A stretch of DNA of 45,089 nt from a virus. The stretch spans positions 1 through 45,089 of the IMG/VR virus record IMGVR_UViG_3300020471_000352; one strand, given 5' to 3'. Both the position numbers and the translations under genes were made by a program. The notes beneath the pieces are model-generated. The model was not told where the DNA came from and searched no databases. It was given only the letters and a program-made list of their open reading frames with translations. Shown one piece after another: positions 17,703-25,896 of the stretch (position 1 is its first letter; the number at the start of each line of letters is the position of its first letter).

Positions 17703-18692
17703 TTAGTCGATGCCGTAGAAAGCGGATACGAGAGCTTCAGGTCGCAAAACCTTAGAACCGTAAACGTGCAATCCACGAACAATGTCACCAAAGCTATCCG
17801 GGTCGCGGATGACTTCTGTATTCACAATTGTTTGTGCAGTACAGGTTGATGACATATGACCAGCGATACACTTACCAGCGGCATTGCTAGTGGCGGCAAT
17901 GTTGTTGGTCTTGTACATATCAAAACCACGCAACTTACCAGAGCTAACCAATCCATTACGGATAGAGCCTTGACCAGCGTTGAAGTCTACGCTCATCAAC
18001 TTGGATGAGGTTTGAACCAACTGCTCGTAAAACTCAGGATTAGCCAAGAACCAACGTCCTTCTTCCGGTACATTAGCTTCGTCAAGAAGACGCGCCATGT
18101 GCGAAAGAACATCAATTGGATCGTGCTCACCAGATGCAAAACCAATGTCGAGGTTACCAGTACCGTCAAAAGTACCAGCCGCAAGATCAGTCGCATTATC
18201 AGAACCAAGAATGTGGTTGGGAGAAGATGCAGACACACCACTAAACATAGTCACAAGTACACCTTGATCATACGCATCACGCAGGGCGTAAGCGGCTGAA
18301 GAAGATGCAACTTCCTTAAAGTTTACGTGTGACATTGAAGTTTCAATATCATCTACGATAAACTTAAATGCGTTAGCAGTATCTACTACAAGGTTGATCT
18401 CTTGGTCTGTCAACTTAGTAGCAGTTACATCTTGACCACGCTCGTACTGATAGACGGTGATCTCTGGCTCTTTGATGATACGTACTGTGTCACCAAAGGC
18501 AGTAATCTCGCCAGCATAGTCAGTGTTAGTAATACCTTCTACAACTGATGACTTTCGGAAGAAGTTGAGAACCTTCTTGGAATAGACAGCAGGCAGAAAG
18601 TATGAGTTAGTTTGACCCGAAACAGAGTTTGCAAAGTTTGCATTAGTATCTGTTGACGGCTCAAAATATTGATCAGATTGATTATAAGCCAT
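17703..18692 (-). CDS. Major capsid protein
   Basis: The product has 329 residues. The order (scaffold upstream, terminator directly downstream) and sequence support a HK97-fold coat protein: N-terminal region YFLPAVYSKKVLNFFRKSSVVEG, then 'ITAFGDTVRI ... EPEITVYQY' (residues 66-84), and a C-terminal 'IRDPDSFGDIVRGLHVYGSKVLRPEAL' style ending common in coat proteins. AGGAG precedes ATG 18692. The length fits podoviral coat proteins. It forms the icosahedral head. Confidence 0.85.
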   Translation of the reverse strand: MAYNQSDQYFEPSTDTNANFANSVSGQTNSYFLPAVYSKKVLNFFRKSSVVEGITNTDYAGEITAFGDTVRIIKEPEITVYQYERGQDVTATKLTDQEINLVVDTANAFKFIVDDIETSMSHVNFKEVASSSAAYALRDAYDQGVLVTMFSGVSASSPNHILGSDNATDLAAGTFDGTGNLDIGFASGEHDPIDVLSHMARLLDEANVPEEGRWFLANPEFYEQLVQTSSKLMSVDFNAGQGSIRNGLVSSGKLRGFDMYKTNNIAATSNAAGKCIAGHMSSTCTAQTIVNTEVIRDPDSFGDIVRGLHVYGSKVLRPEALVSAFYGID

Positions 18693-18719
18693 TGTTAAAA
18701 TCTCCTAAAAAGACAAATA

Positions 18720-19535
18720 TTATTTTGCTACTCGTCCTTCTTGGATAGCTAGATCAATTTCCTGTTCGTAACGATCATAGTCATCCATAGACAGAGAAGC
18801 AATTTCCCGTTGTGTCCAAATCTTGGCTTGCTGTGGCTCAACTCCGGTTGTCTTTGTTGATACCATATCAGCCGCATTGGACCGTGAAAGTTGTGACTGT
18901 CGAGAAGACTTTTGTATTGCAATATTATTTTCCATCTTATAAAGATCTATCGCACGGCTTGCTAAAGCTACATTATCTGGGTTGTTGTAGATCCAACGCT
19001 GAATATCTTCAGGCTGAGTCTTAGCCCATTCGTGAAACCTGTCATCACCTCTGATATCTTCAAAATCAGGGTGTCTCTCTCTAAGAGCTATTTCAGCATC
19101 ACGCTTTGACATTTCTGCCTCACGCATTTCAATTGCTGATAGCTTGCTTTGAAGAGCGTTCATCTGCTCTTCGCTTCTCATATGAGCGACTGTTTCGACA
19201 GTATCATATAGATCAGGATACTCTGACTTAAACTTCTCAAGATCTTCAGCACTCTTAGGCGGTTGATACTGCGGTTGAGCAGATCTTGCCATAGCCTCTA
19301 ATTCTTGTTCACGTTGTTTAAACTCAGAGATTTTTTGATCGTAATGTTTTTTTAGATCGTCATATCTCTTTTTATAGTTGGTTTGAGGACGGTTATCTGT
19401 CTGAGGGGTTCCGTCTTCGGAAGTAGCCTCTTCTTCCTCAAAAAATAATGACTCCGCATTCTTTGAAGTTTTTGCCTCAATATTATGCCAAGGCTTTTTC
19501 GCATTATACGGATTTGCATTTTCTTCTTCGTTCAT
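18720..19535 (-). CDS. Scaffolding protein
   Basis: The product is a 271-residue acidic, highly charged, helical protein immediately upstream of the capsid gene, with predicted coiled coils (YKKRYDDLKKHYDQKISEFKQREQELEAM, residues about 54-82, and the Met/Glu-rich stretch at 118-150). 'YKKRYDDLKKHYD' is a motif I associate with podoviral scaffold proteins. It should guide procapsid assembly and then leave the head. Assignment rests on position, size and composition. Confidence 0.75.
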   Translation of the reverse strand: MNEEENANPYNAKKPWHNIEAKTSKNAESLFFEEEEATSEDGTPQTDNRPQTNYKKRYDDLKKHYDQKISEFKQREQELEAMARSAQPQYQPPKSAEDLEKFKSEYPDLYDTVETVAHMRSEEQMNALQSKLSAIEMREAEMSKRDAEIALRERHPDFEDIRGDDRFHEWAKTQPEDIQRWIYNNPDNVALASRAIDLYKMENNIAIQKSSRQSQLSRSNAADMVSTKTTGVEPQQAKIWTQREIASLSMDDYDRYEQEIDLAIQEGRVAK

Positions 19536-19575
19536 GTCACTTCTCCTTTCTGGGGCTTGTTGTCTTTCAAGGTGG

Positions 19576-19601
19576 CTGTGCTAGTGCGCTGTTTAGCACA
19601 G
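19576..19601. other. Stem-loop and direct repeat before the scaffold gene
   Basis: Perfect 8-bp arms CTGTGCTA / TAGCACAG enclose a 10-base loop in the 132-base gap between the EF-hand-like gene and the scaffold gene. There is no T-run after it, so it is not a typical terminator; an mRNA processing or stabilising hairpin before the scaffold-capsid messages is possible. The 9-mer CAAGGTGGC occurs at 19568-19576 and again at 19615-19623. I see no convincing promoter in this gap. Confidence 0.5.
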
Positions 19602-19667
19602 GGTCTTGATACTACAAGGTGGCCTCAAGGTTGTTATTATGATAAGGGGCTAGAGTTCTAGGTAGCC

Positions 19668-20390
19668 TTATCGGTTCATTAGGCTAGGCATACGGCTTGA
19701 GTAAAGCATTTGGTTTTCTATATTCCTTTCGTCATCCTTGTCCATCTCAAACCTATCTAAAGGGTCTGAGTTTTCTTCAGGGTTGATAAACGGGTTTGTA
19801 CCAGCTTGACCTCCGTTAGCTTTGCCATTACGCTGATCAAATTGACGTTCTGCATCGTCCATCATTTGTTGGAGTTTGTCAGCGCCTATTTCATCAGTTG
19901 CTTTTCTAGTGATTACAAATTCACCATCTGATAACCTTGCCGGTATTGAGTCTGAGACACCAGTGCCGGGGCCATCAATTTCGCCTTCACCAGAAAATTC
20001 TGTTGCATTAATAATAATCTTATCTAAGATCCCTTCTAGTTTTGGATCTTCATCTAGAACCTTAAATAAGTATTCCTGCTCTTCGGGTTCTAATACTTCG
20101 TCAGCTACAAAATCTACGTACTCTTCTTCCATTTCATTGTCTGGAAGCATATCTTCCGCCTGTTGCATTTCTTCTTCTGAACTGATGTTATCGTAAGTGT
20201 CTACGGGAGTTTCTTCAGCAGACATCATCATTTCTGAAGGAGGCTCTTCAGCAGGCATTTCCATTTCGGGTGGAACCATCATAGAACCTTCAGCTTTTGG
20301 AGTTCTATTAAGATTAACACCGCGACCCATTAATACGTCTGCTTGTGTTACTTCACCGTCTTTATTTAAATCTGGAAATGCTTTAGCCAT
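19668..20390 (-). CDS. Acidic structural protein with EF-hand-like loop (240 aa)
   Basis: Residues 7-18 (DLNKDGEVTQAD) form a calcium-binding EF-hand/dockerin-type loop. The middle is very acidic and Met-rich. Residues about 138-170 (GPGTGVSDSIPARLSDGEFVI and onward) match a 'GPG.G.SD.IPA.LSDGEFV' motif that recurs in marine phage virion proteins of unknown role. It lies between the portal-linked small gene and the scaffold, overlapping the former by 8 bases. A head-vertex or core function is possible but not shown. Confidence 0.65.
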   Translation of the reverse strand: MAKAFPDLNKDGEVTQADVLMGRGVNLNRTPKAEGSMMVPPEMEMPAEEPPSEMMMSAEETPVDTYDNISSEEEMQQAEDMLPDNEMEEEYVDFVADEVLEPEEQEYLFKVLDEDPKLEGILDKIIINATEFSGEGEIDGPGTGVSDSIPARLSDGEFVITRKATDEIGADKLQQMMDDAERQFDQRNGKANGGQAGTNPFINPEENSDPLDRFEMDKDDERNIENQMLYSSRMPSLMNR

Positions 20391-20616
20391 CGTCTTTGTC
20401 CTTTCGTCTTTGAATTACTTGTTCTTTTAATGTAAGGAGGTTAGCCAGAGAACTCGCCTTCCCCTGCCTGCGGAACAGATCCGGTTCCGATGTTTCCATC
20501 GCCAGTGCCTGTAACTCCAACATCCGTAGGTTCTGGAGGTGTTCCTTCAGGGGCTCCCACATTTCCGGGTTGTTGATTAAGGGGGTCAGCCTGTTCGCCA
20601 GTTGCTTGTCCAACAT
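20383..20616 (-). CDS. Small phage protein overprinted on the portal C-terminus (77 aa)
   Basis: A 77-residue frame on the same strand as the portal gene covers its last 176 bases in another frame. Its sequence (LTPLINNPEMWEPLKEHL ... PDLFRRQGKASSLANLLTLKEQV) is ordered, helical and resembles a widespread small podoviral protein encoded after portal genes ('PL.N.P.MW..F.EYL ... R.QG....L..L..L...V'). It is therefore likely real. By contrast the portal residues in the overlap are low-complexity Gly/Pro/Thr/Gln. The stop overlaps the next gene by 8 bases. Confidence 0.7.
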   Translation of the reverse strand: MLDKQLANRLTPLINNPEMWEPLKEHLQNLRMLELQALAMETSEPDLFRRQGKASSLANLLTLKEQVIQRRKDKDDG

Positions 20617-22606
20617 TATTTTGCATTCCTATAATCTGTGCGGCGATTGCCGCTTCTTCAGGGTCATTTAGTATTTCATCAGGATCAAGATCCAGACTAT
20701 ACGCCAGTTCGCTAATAAGTTTTGACATTTTAACAAATGGTGCAATAGCTGGGTTTTGAGCAGTTTGAAGAAACATTGTCAATCGTTGACTACGTACTTC
20801 TTTCTGCATAAGGCTGTTTGTACCCATAGCCTTAATTTCTAAATCACCTTCAGTTTTAAGTTGTCCTTCAAAAAACTGCATATTCCACTGGAAGTATGCT
20901 TGACCTAAAGGCTTTAGTAAAAAATCATCTAGATTCTTTACGACTGTTTTAATGTTGAGTGATGCGGCTCCTAAAAGCATCGACATTCCTGAAGCAGTAC
21001 GAGTCATGCTTTGTACACCCGTTTGCCCATGAGAATAACTAGGAATGCCTGTCTGTTCGTCTGCAAGCTGTCGGAATTTGTCAAACATCATCATGTTTTC
21101 TTGAGATGTGTTTGGAAACTTTAAACCATGAATTGCTTGGCCCTGCATACCTGACTGACGCCTAAAGACTTTGCCGGGATAGATTTCCATGCTTTGTCCA
21201 CCAACAAGCATAGTCTCATCTACGTCAAATATAACTGAACCACTAAGCGCCAGATTATCAATAGCCATACGTGCATGACCATTCATAATCTGCTGGCTAT
21301 CATTCATGTTTTCTGCTACGCCTACGCCAAAAAAACTATAAGGGTTTCTTTCGTAAGGGAAGGCATTGTATGGAAGACGGTGTGGCGTAAAGGGATTAAC
21401 AACAGCCCTGAGTACAAGGCCATTACAAACCCAAGCATTAATTTGTACTTCATCAAGAATATCTACCTCTTCTGGAAGCTCTAGACCAACTTCTTGAGCA
21501 TATTCGGCATCCATCAAACCCCAATACTCAAGAACTTCAAAACGACTGTAACCAGCTTCTGCCATACGCTGGTCATCTTTTAATTCATACTCATAGTCTT
21601 TTTCAGTATAGTTAGGCCCAATTTGCATACACTCACGAATAGCTTCTTCATCAAAATACGGCATTTTTCGCAATGCCCGTAATTGCGACCTGTTTAACTT
21701 ATGACGGTGAACCACATACTCACATTCGTCCATAGAAGTTGCATTAGGGTCAGGAAAGAAATCCCAAACGCTAACAAATTCAATCCTAGGGACACGAACC
21801 GCTTTAGGCGTGTAGGTTCTTCCATCGTCGCCTTCTTCCCAGTTATGGAGTGTTTTATTAAAATTAAACGGTCCTTTTACAATACCTGTGCCAAAGAGTG
21901 TGGATTCAAAAATAGCATTACGTAATTCTGTGGAGCCGCTTGACTCATCAATTTGATCGTGAATCAGTTTTTCCATATTTCTTGCGGCTTCTTTAGCTGG
22001 AGAAATTTCTGGAATATTAGGAATAGGTATCGGCCCTTCAGCAAAAGAAACATTGTCTCCCTCTTCTAAGTCTTCAAATAAACCTTGACCAGAAGAAATT
22101 GTAGCTCCGGGTTTTAAAACACGGCCATCTCCAGCAAAACCAACAGTGCTTTCTAACATTTCTTCTTCTGGTGGTTTTGTTGCTAACGCAGTTTCAATCC
22201 CCGGCGAACCTTTTAAATCAAGGTGCATATACTCGCTAACCCCTTCAGGTAGTGGAGTATGTGATACACCAATTGGAAATTTACCAGTTCCAAAAATTAC
22301 ATCAATAAGTTGACCAAACGCCGCTAATACTTTAGTCTTTGTTACTTTAATAAAGACACGAGACTTTTCAGATTCTCTAAATCTTACGTTTTTAGGATAC
22401 AAGCCCCTAAAATTATGATACGCTGTTATCCAGCGATTTTCATCAGAGTCTCGTGCTCTTTGTGCATCAGCGTATCGTGCTTCTACTAAACCCGCAAGAT
22501 TAGATTTAATTTGATTGTCTGCATTAATAGACAACCCATCTTCATTTTCTACAGGTTCAAAAAAGACGCCATCTGCACTAGCGACTAAAGTATTTTCTTC
22601 TGCCAT
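20441..22606 (-). CDS. Portal protein
   Basis: The 721-residue product matches the size of P22-type portals (about 725 residues) and sits between the large terminase and scaffold/capsid genes. The N-terminal region (LAGLVEARYADAQRARDSDENRWITAYHNFRGLY) and the central 'EFVSVWDFFPDPNATSMDECEYVVHR' and 'PYNAFPYERNPYSFFGVGVAENM' resemble podoviral portals. A long C-terminal tail (about 660-721), rich in Gly, Pro, Thr and Gln, overlies a second gene. It forms the ring through which DNA enters and leaves the head. Confidence 0.85.
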   Translation of the reverse strand: MAEENTLVASADGVFFEPVENEDGLSINADNQIKSNLAGLVEARYADAQRARDSDENRWITAYHNFRGLYPKNVRFRESEKSRVFIKVTKTKVLAAFGQLIDVIFGTGKFPIGVSHTPLPEGVSEYMHLDLKGSPGIETALATKPPEEEMLESTVGFAGDGRVLKPGATISSGQGLFEDLEEGDNVSFAEGPIPIPNIPEISPAKEAARNMEKLIHDQIDESSGSTELRNAIFESTLFGTGIVKGPFNFNKTLHNWEEGDDGRTYTPKAVRVPRIEFVSVWDFFPDPNATSMDECEYVVHRHKLNRSQLRALRKMPYFDEEAIRECMQIGPNYTEKDYEYELKDDQRMAEAGYSRFEVLEYWGLMDAEYAQEVGLELPEEVDILDEVQINAWVCNGLVLRAVVNPFTPHRLPYNAFPYERNPYSFFGVGVAENMNDSQQIMNGHARMAIDNLALSGSVIFDVDETMLVGGQSMEIYPGKVFRRQSGMQGQAIHGLKFPNTSQENMMMFDKFRQLADEQTGIPSYSHGQTGVQSMTRTASGMSMLLGAASLNIKTVVKNLDDFLLKPLGQAYFQWNMQFFEGQLKTEGDLEIKAMGTNSLMQKEVRSQRLTMFLQTAQNPAIAPFVKMSKLISELAYSLDLDPDEILNDPEEAAIAAQIIGMQNNVGQATGEQADPLNQQPGNVGAPEGTPPEPTDVGVTGTGDGNIGTGSVPQAGEGEFSG

Positions 22607-22610
22607 AGTT

Positions 22611-23168
22611 TTACGGTAGCGTTATAAAGTCAATTACGAATGTAACAGTAGTGGCGGCTGTTGTAAGATCGTTAGCCAAAGGCTTTAAACGAATGTGTAG
22701 CGTTCGCTCTGAAGAGCTTGCTAAAGAAGCGGCAAGTGTCATAGCCTCTGACGTTGCAGGGCCACCGCTCATGTTTGCAAACTTGTTAGCCGCCGCTGGA
22801 ATACCATTCTCAACAATAAACAAAGGAGTGTTAGCGGCGATTGTTACAGCACTACCACCATCATCAGCAATTGCTTTTTCGTCAATAATCTGACCACCAC
22901 CAGCGGAAGTGCCAAGATCAAAATCAATATCGTCGCCTGATGCGCCAGCAGTAACAAGGTTGCCTGCCGCAATCATAATAATATTTTTAATGGACGTACC
23001 GGCTGGTTGCGTAAAGCTAACGTCATAGGTGGCGTCTGCTGTTACGGCAATTGTGCCTGTGGTGGCTGTGGCTTGTGCGCCCACTCGTGTTGCGAGATCA
23101 CGAACATCTCCAACGCGAGGAGATCCTGCATCGTCGCGTACATCAATAACTCCGGGTAGTGCTGACAT
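22611..23168 (-). CDS. Putative head decoration protein (185 aa)
   Basis: A small-residue-rich (Ala, Gly, Thr, Ser, Val) beta-type protein with no charged helices or catalytic motif, starting MSALPGVIDVRDDAGSPRVGD. It sits between large terminase and portal and has a good ribosome-binding site (AGGAG) before ATG 23168. Composition and position suggest a decoration or head-fibre protein, but I recognise no family. Confidence 0.55.
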   Translation of the reverse strand: MSALPGVIDVRDDAGSPRVGDVRDLATRVGAQATATTGTIAVTADATYDVSFTQPAGTSIKNIIMIAAGNLVTAGASGDDIDFDLGTSAGGGQIIDEKAIADDGGSAVTIAANTPLFIVENGIPAAANKFANMSGGPATSEAMTLAASLASSSERTLHIRLKPLANDLTTAATTVTFVIDFITLP

Positions 23169-23178
23169 AATGTTTCTC

Positions 23179-23283
23179 CTATATTATATATATTGCGTAT
23201 GCAACTGTTGCTGTAATTATAAAACTTAAAAAATAAATACCATATGTGTTAATAGGTCTAAAAAGTTTTGATTTAGTTTTCAT
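23179..23283 (-). CDS. Tiny membrane protein coupled to terminase (34 aa)
   Basis: A 34-residue frame fills the gap after the large terminase. ATG 23283 overlaps the terminase TAA (TAATG). The sequence has a basic start (MKTKSKLFRPINTYG) followed by a single hydrophobic segment to the end (IYFLSFIITATVAYAIYII, about 16-34). The tight coupling and good transmembrane profile favour a real gene; the role is unknown. Confidence 0.5.
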   Translation of the reverse strand: MKTKSKLFRPINTYGIYFLSFIITATVAYAIYII

Positions 23284-24962
23284 TAATATCCAAATGTCCC
23301 ATCTGCTGGTTGATAAATACTTTCTTGGTGTAAACGCCTCATGCGACTAAACGTATCATCTAGTCGTGGTCGAGCCATAATTAGATACCTCAACGCATCA
23401 TACGCATGGTCTGGTGCGTGGGTATCTACATCTTCAGGGTTGCTTTTATCCAGAGGAATACTTTGCAGTTCGCGTATCAGGTTAGGGCAAGTATTAAATA
23501 TTTGTAATTTGGGCCTTCCGCTTTGCTGAACCTTCAAGTATTCGTGGATTTGAATTTTGCCTGCAACTCTGTTTTTATCTGCTCGTCGTAGCTTATGTCC
23601 AGCCTTAACAAGCGTTTCTCCAACTGTTGGGCCTGTCTGCCCTGTGCGATTCCAACAGGCGGTATCTAGTACGCCCGGAACGCTCATTGGATCATTTAAT
23701 TCCATTTCTGCTATAAGATAAGCTAGGTCTGTTGCTAATAGTCCTTTGCGATAGAGTTCTCTGTATATTATCAGTGTGTTGTCATCTCTATCTATTGCAC
23801 CCCAGACACAAGCTGATTCTGAAGCATACCCATAGTCAATACCTTTTATTCTTTCCCAGTTAATTGGTATTTCGTATGGCTCTATAATATGGATGTTTCT
23901 GTCAAACTCAGTGAAGGCCGCACCCTCTGCAACATCCCAATCACCTTCTAATAGCTGTCGCCGTTGCGTAGGTGGCAACGCCTTTAGCATCTGTTCGTAT
24001 CTACCGTCACCAGCTAAGTATGGATTATCGTCTAACCGTGCTGGTATAAACTTTCTGCTAAGACCGTCTGAACCTATAAAAGTTTCGTTAGGCGGTGAAG
24101 CATCAATATATCTTTTCTTTACCCAATGCGCTCCAACACCGCCGGGGTTAGCGGTACACCGCATATATGGTACAATCTCTGGGTCTGTTGTACGCAGTCG
24201 AGAAGCCAAGTAGTTCCAAGAAAACTCTGTAGCTTGGTGCGTAATCTCGTCAAAACCAATCCAACTGTACGCTTGTCCTTGGTAACGGTATACGTCTGCA
24301 TCTCTTTCCAAGAATCCAAATTCTATTTTAGCTCCAGACGGAAAGTTCCAGAGCTTTTCTACTTCTTTGTACTTACAACCGGGAAAGGCTTTCGGGTAGA
24401 GTTCACGAGACTTGTCTATTAGCTCCCGTAACTCTGGCATAGAGCGCCGCAGGATTAATGCTCTATGGGCTCCCCGATGAGCATAACGAAGAGGATCAAC
24501 CAACATCGCATAGCTCTTGCCTCCACCAGCCGCACCACCATACAAAACATCAGTCTCAGAAGCGGCGAGAAAGTCCGTCTGTGGGCCATCGTTGGGCCTA
24601 AAGATGACATTCTCTTCTGCGACAGTCCTTAACGCCTTGGGCAAGCCGTCAGTTGTTGTTGTTATTCTTCCTTCCGCTTTTGCCTCTTTTCCTTCTATTT
24701 TCTGCAACGTACTCTTAGAAGTGTCAAGTGACCGTTTATAGTTTTCTAGCTTAGTGCGTACCTGCGCTAACCGTTTTTCTTTCTTTCGTACAGCTTTCCT
24801 TGCGTCAATCTTTGCCTTGGTTTCGGAGTGGTAGTTGTAGCCTCTACCTGACGAACCCTTTGGGCGTCCAGCTTTCTTGCGAGGCGTTCCATCTCTTTTA
24901 AGTATGAAATCGCCGTTGTTGTCTCGCATATACGCATCTGGATGCTCTTCCCAATCATTCAT
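23283..24962 (-). CDS. terL: Terminase large subunit
   Basis: The product is a 559-residue packaging motor. The ATPase has Walker A GGAAGGGKS (142-150) and Walker B WIGFDE (234-239). The RNase H-like nuclease has IKGIDYGYA (Asp376), VLDTACW (Asp433) and THAPDHAYDALRYLIM (Asp518/Asp522). A basic, coiled N-terminal extension (residues 26-98, with KKAGRPKGSSGRGYNYH) precedes the motor. It cuts concatemers and pumps DNA into the procapsid through the portal. The start overlaps the preceding small gene by 8 bases. Confidence 0.95.
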   Translation of the reverse strand: MNDWEEHPDAYMRDNNGDFILKRDGTPRKKAGRPKGSSGRGYNYHSETKAKIDARKAVRKKEKRLAQVRTKLENYKRSLDTSKSTLQKIEGKEAKAEGRITTTTDGLPKALRTVAEENVIFRPNDGPQTDFLAASETDVLYGGAAGGGKSYAMLVDPLRYAHRGAHRALILRRSMPELRELIDKSRELYPKAFPGCKYKEVEKLWNFPSGAKIEFGFLERDADVYRYQGQAYSWIGFDEITHQATEFSWNYLASRLRTTDPEIVPYMRCTANPGGVGAHWVKKRYIDASPPNETFIGSDGLSRKFIPARLDDNPYLAGDGRYEQMLKALPPTQRRQLLEGDWDVAEGAAFTEFDRNIHIIEPYEIPINWERIKGIDYGYASESACVWGAIDRDDNTLIIYRELYRKGLLATDLAYLIAEMELNDPMSVPGVLDTACWNRTGQTGPTVGETLVKAGHKLRRADKNRVAGKIQIHEYLKVQQSGRPKLQIFNTCPNLIRELQSIPLDKSNPEDVDTHAPDHAYDALRYLIMARPRLDDTFSRMRRLHQESIYQPADGTFGY

Positions 24963-25179
24963 ACTTAGAAACTATTTTATTTAATCCTGTGTGTGAGATT
25001 GGGCGTCCCGTATCATATTCAAGCCATGTGGCTCCTTCACGCAACGAGATAACCTTATTCTTTACTAACGGTACTATTTTGTTTAAGGCTTTTAGTTCTT
25101 CCTCAACTTCTTCTAAATGTGTACCATTCTCCATTAGTTTATAACCAAATGGGATGGTACTACTACTACGCCTCTTCAT
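24955..25179 (-). CDS. Recombinase-linker-like small protein between terminase genes (74 aa)
   Basis: The product has 74 residues, with IPFGYKLMENGTHLEEVEEELKAL, then ISLREGATWLEYDTGRP. This resembles the 'P(F/Y)GY.L..dG..LE....E...i..i..l...G.SLR.IA' linker that follows the catalytic domain in large serine recombinases, but no catalytic domain is present. Similar short proteins occur next to terminase genes in marine phages. A DNA-binding accessory to packaging is plausible. It overlaps both terminase genes (14 and 8 bases). Confidence 0.65.
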   Translation of the reverse strand: MKRRSSSTIPFGYKLMENGTHLEEVEEELKALNKIVPLVKNKVISLREGATWLEYDTGRPISHTGLNKIVSKYE

Positions 25180-25558
25180 ATCGACCTTCTATAACTACTT
25201 CTTGTTTTGCTGGTAGTATAAAAAGTCCATTAGAGTTTTGCAAATTAACATCCAGCTTATCTGTCTTAGCTATGCCAACACGGTCTAGGAGCGTCTGTGC
25301 GGCCTGTAGACGGACGTTAGCTTGAGGTATGGGGTCTGTACTGTCCATAACCTCAACGAGCTTTAGAGAGGCTTTGGGAGCATTCTGGGCTAATATATTC
25401 TCAGCTAGTTCTATTATTTCTGTTTTAAGAGCTTTAACTACGGATGTATATGAGCCTTCAGCGTACCCCGCTAATTCTGCGGCACGTTTAGTATCCCCAT
25501 TACAGGAAACTAGATTGTCCAAAAAAGATTGCTGTTTTGTTGTCAATTCTTTATTCAT
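25166..25558 (-). CDS. terS: Terminase small subunit
   Basis: The product is a 130-residue protein with an N-terminal helix-turn-helix (TTKQQSFLDNLVSCNGDTKRAAELAGYAEGS, residues 6-36) as in terminase small subunits, followed by helical oligomerisation segments. It should recognise phage DNA and regulate the motor. It is the first gene of the leftward operon. There is no in-frame start upstream and no ribosome-binding site before ATG 25558. A perfect sigma-70 promoter ends 7 bases upstream of the ATG, so its mRNA is predicted to be leaderless. Confidence 0.82.
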   Translation of the reverse strand: MNKELTTKQQSFLDNLVSCNGDTKRAAELAGYAEGSYTSVVKALKTEIIELAENILAQNAPKASLKLVEVMDSTDPIPQANVRLQAAQTLLDRVGIAKTDKLDVNLQNSNGLFILPAKQEVVIEGRYEEA

Positions 25559-25565
25559 ATTAGTT

Positions 25566-25594
25566 ATTATATACCTGATTTACAGTTTTGTCAA
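25566..25594 (-). promoter_or_regulatory. Consensus sigma-70 late/left promoter
   Basis: On the minus strand, TTGACA (25594-25589), a 17-base spacer and TATAAT (25571-25566). Both boxes match consensus at all six positions. Transcription would begin near 25558-25560, at the start codon of the small terminase gene. Confidence 0.9.
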
Positions 25595-25610
25595 GCATAT
25601 CCCTTGACAA
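25588..25610. repeat. Inverted repeat joining the two -35 boxes
   Basis: Perfect 8-bp arms TTGTCAAG (25588-25595) and CTTGACAA (25603-25610) flank a 7-base centre. The arms contain the -35 boxes of the two divergent promoters, so a dimeric protein bound here would affect both. Confidence 0.85.
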
Positions 25611-25632
25611 ATTTAAAATCCATGTGTATAAT
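25604..25632 (+). promoter_or_regulatory. Consensus sigma-70 rightward promoter
   Basis: TTGACA (25604-25609), a 17-base spacer and TATAAT (25627-25632), all consensus. Transcription would start near 25639 and run about 740 bases before the first likely gene at 26377. Confidence 0.9.
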
Positions 25633-25666
25633 AGATTATGTAGCCCACCGGGTACATCTAGTCTCA

Positions 25667-25695
25667 GCCCCCTTTAAAGCTCTTTGAAGTGGGGC
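25667..25695 (+). other. GC stem-loop in the rightward leader
   Basis: GCCCC (25667-25671) pairs with GGGGC (25691-25695), with a partly paired interior. It lies about 30 bases after the predicted rightward transcription start. No T-run follows, so termination is doubtful; an RNA-stabilising or attenuating structure is possible. Confidence 0.4.
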
Positions 25696-25705
25696 GACAA
25701 TCTGG

Positions 25706-25736
25706 TTGACATTCAAAATCTTTGAAAATGTATAAG
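25706..25736 (+). promoter_or_regulatory. Possible second rightward sigma-70 promoter
   Basis: TTGACA (25706-25711) and TATAAG (25731-25736) are separated by 19 bases, longer than ideal. Weaker than the promoter at 25604. Confidence 0.4.
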
Positions 25737-25783
25737 CATGAGTATATTATAGGGGAGGGGCTATGGCCTCCTGCCCAGTGTGT

Positions 25784-25834
25784 TGAGCCATTCAGGATAT
25801 GAATGATCTTCAAAGGCTCATCAGTCTCGTGAAT
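25784..25834. repeat. Repeat unit A: stem-loop plus TCAGTCTCGTGAAT
   Basis: TGAGCC (25784-25789) can pair with GGCTCA (25815-25820), with an inner stem ATTCA/TGAAT (25790-25804). TCAGTCTCGTGAAT follows at 25821-25834 and recurs exactly at 25917-25930 in unit B. Confidence 0.6.
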
Positions 25835-25896
25835 GCAACAAAAAAGATATATAGATATATTAAAAAGTTCTAAAGTCTCCCGCCATTTATAAACTA

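Noticed and set aside
24955-25179. Serine recombinase implying lysogeny
   Set aside because: Only linker-like sequence is present, without a catalytic serine domain, and it is part of the terminase operon.
25640-25700. Possible tRNA in the GC-rich leader
   Set aside because: No cloverleaf with an anticodon arm and TPsiC loop could be drawn.
25755-25778. On the minus strand, CAGGAGGCC resembles part of the cobalamin riboswitch B12 box, tempting because of the B12-dependent reductase
   Set aside because: Other conserved riboswitch segments are not seen, and the strand leads to the terminase genes rather than the reductase.
25815-25830. Minus-strand CTGATGAG, like a hammerhead ribozyme core
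   Set aside because: The required GAAA after stem II is absent, and the second repeat copy reads CTGATAG, breaking the core.
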